A stretch of 62,718 nucleotides of DNA. It comes from Candidatus Methylacidiphilales bacterium (GTDB lineage Bacteria > Verrucomicrobiota > Verrucomicrobiia > Methylacidiphilales > JAAUTS01). Made by a program: the position numbers and the translations under genes. Where the stretch lies: contig JAQTNW010000020.1 of assembly GCA_028713655.1 (NCBI GenBank), positions 1 to 62,718 on the forward strand, read 5' to 3'. Positions within the stretch are counted from its first letter, which is position 1. Every line of letters starts with the position of its first letter. Shown here one piece after another: positions 61,737 through 62,718 of the stretch. The notes beneath the pieces are model-generated. The model was not told the origin of the DNA, searched no databases, and saw nothing but the letters and a program-made list of their open reading frames with translations.

Positions 61737-62486
61737 TCAGCCCAAAATCAGCCGGACGGAAGCCGCGGCGGCGAACAGGAGCAAAAGCTGCTCGAAAAGT
61801 TTCTGCGGAACAATCTGGATCAGGGCGCGGCCCGCAAAAATTCCCGCGAGCACAAACGGCGCCAGCGCCAGGTTGAAAGCCAGCGTGCCGCTGTTGATGA
61901 GTCCGAGATGGCTGCTGAAGGGGACTTTGATGACATTCACGATGAAGAAAAACCAGGCGCTGGTGCCAACCAGTTCGTATTTCGGCAGGTTGACGGCCAG
62001 GAGATACAGGGCCATGACGGGTCCCGCCGCATTGGCCATCATGGTCGTGACACCGCTCCAGGTTCCCATCATCCATGCAAACCCGCGCGTGTGGGGTACC
62101 TTTTCAAAAAGACCCGGGCGAAACTGTCGCACGGATTGCAACACAACCATCATCAGCACAATCCAGCCGATCACCGGGCCGAAGATTGTCCTCGGAATCC
62201 GCGGCATCAGGAAATAGCCGGCCACAATGCCGATCAACGCGGGCGGCAGCAGTTTCCAAATGTACGCCCATTGCGCGTGCTTGCGGAAGGCCGCGACCGC
62301 AAAAATATCGCCGCAGATGAGTAAAGGCAGCACGATACCGGTGGATTCGTAGGCAGGCATGATCCAGGCCATGATCAGGATCGTGAACATGCCAACCCCG
62401 CCAAAACCGCTTTTGGCAAGCCCCACGCACAGGGCAGCCAGCATGGCAAGAAGCCATTGGTTGAGGTTGAGTTCAGTCAGAGGCAT
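61737..62486 (-). CDS. TauE/SafE-family permease
   Basis: 249 aa, seven to eight membrane segments. The N-terminal repeat has GLAKSGFGGVGMFTILIMAW and the C-terminal one GTWSGVTTMMANAAGPVMAL, the two halves typical of TauE/SafE exporters with conserved Gly/Ser turns. Family members export sulfite, sulfonates or other organic anions across the inner membrane. No sulfur-metabolism neighbour here, so the substrate stays open. It stands alone between repeat-filled gaps. Confidence 0.88.
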   Translation of the reverse strand: MPLTELNLNQWLLAMLAALCVGLAKSGFGGVGMFTILIMAWIMPAYESTGIVLPLLICGDIFAVAAFRKHAQWAYIWKLLPPALIGIVAGYFLMPRIPRTIFGPVIGWIVLMMVVLQSVRQFRPGLFEKVPHTRGFAWMMGTWSGVTTMMANAAGPVMALYLLAVNLPKYELVGTSAWFFFIVNVIKVPFSSHLGLINSGTLAFNLALAPFVLAGIFAGRALIQIVPQKLFEQLLLLFAAAASVRLILG

Positions 62487-62566
62487 GAGGGTTTGTTTCG
62501 GGTTCCACCGTTATTGAGTATTACTTGGCCCCAATGGGTCGCAATGCCCATTTTAAGGCATAAATG

Positions 62567-62590
62567 GAACGGCACGGAGGCCGTCCCTCC
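62567..62590. repeat. Family C half copy
   Basis: GGAACGGCACGGAGGCCGTC followed by CCTCC matches one arm of the inverted repeat at 20046-20122. The other arm is missing. Confidence 0.55.
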
Positions 62591-62614
62591 ATTTTCCACC
62601 CTTCGCTCCTTCAA

Positions 62615-62650
62615 TTGACACCGCCATTGGAACATCTAAGTTCTAATAAG
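62615..62650 (+). promoter_or_regulatory. Promoter of the PhoH-like gene
   Basis: TTGACA at 62615-62620, 16-nt spacer, TAAGTT at 62637-62642. The predicted start point is about 62649, two bases before the ATG at 62651. Confidence 0.55.
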
Positions 62651-62718
62651 ATGTCCCACTCTCAGGTTCTGAACTTTGAGAACGCCCGCGCTTTGTCCAA
62701 TCTCTACGCGGGCGAGCC
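62651..62718 (+). CDS. PhoH-like ATPase, N-terminal fragment (runs off the window)
   Basis: Only 22 complete codons, MSHSQVLNFENARALSNLYA then GE. PhoH proteins start with a very similar F-E-N-A-R-x-L-x-x-L-Y segment before the KH-like and P-loop parts, so I propose PhoH, an ATPase linked to RNA metabolism and often next to ybeY. With so few residues this is tentative. A TTGACA promoter with almost no leader precedes it. Confidence 0.45.
   Translation, partial: MSHSQVLNFENARALSNLYAGE

Noticed and set aside
1-62718. tRNA, rRNA or CRISPR array
   Set aside because: No GTTCGAATCC-type T-arm with a matching cloverleaf, no rRNA motifs and no regularly spaced direct repeats were seen. A covariance-model scan would be decisive.

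Overview
The window looks like a chromosomal segment of a Gram-negative bacterium, most likely a Verrucomicrobiota member (PVC group). I infer this from the mix of genes: alpha-2-macroglobulin with PbpC, a dnaG-rpoD pair, DUF2339/DUF3999, GH38, ORF6N, and a DUF6036-like nucleotidyltransferase with its small partner. It also fits the intergenic space, which is packed with dispersed palindromic repeats. Coding sequence has moderately high GC. A few small genes (24949-25341, 49913-50191) are clearly more AT-rich. I saw no tRNA, rRNA or CRISPR.

Left end (1-7.7 kb): a stretch rich in broken genes. It holds a caspase-like surface protein cut by an IS3-family left end, an intact vapBC pair, a helicase-like fragment, a frameshifted ERCC4 nuclease, a truncated DUF6036-like gene, intact purB, and a compact three-gene unit of ParA-like ATPase (frameshifted), unknown protein and DUF91-type nuclease.

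8-26 kb: alpha-2-macroglobulin/PBP1C (periplasmic defence and peptidoglycan repair), TatA, two small envelope proteins, ribosomal protein S1, two glycosyltransferases (GT87, GT9), a Sel1-PrsW fusion, a duplicated C-terminal scrap of the GT9 gene, and a toxin-antitoxin pair.

26.4-38.5 kb: a MarR-led operon (MarR, DUF2339, DUF3999, CBM9-like/serine hydrolase) with a 20-bp palindromic operator over its promoter, then a large unknown secreted protein and a sedolisin-type protease. I consider this the best candidate for an undescribed envelope system.

38.8-55.4 kb: hisI, cysS, a second vapBC, lipoproteins, a TPR protein, an ankyrin-L,D-transpeptidase fusion, DUF2127, an HlyD/ABC/ABC-2 exporter operon, aroB, and dnaG-rpoD. 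DnaG has lost three of its four zinc ligands.

55.4-62.7 kb: a DUF362 protein whose start codon lies in a dispersed repeat, a GH38 alpha-mannosidase between a dead and a live ORF6N gene, a palindromic MITE-like element, a TauE/SafE permease, and the first codons of a PhoH-like gene.

Two themes run across the window. First, many first-in-operon genes have a -10-like hexamer ending 6-9 nt before the start codon and no Shine-Dalgarno sequence, which suggests leaderless transcription; operon-internal genes do have Shine-Dalgarno sequences. Second, at least five families of intergenic palindromic repeats recur.
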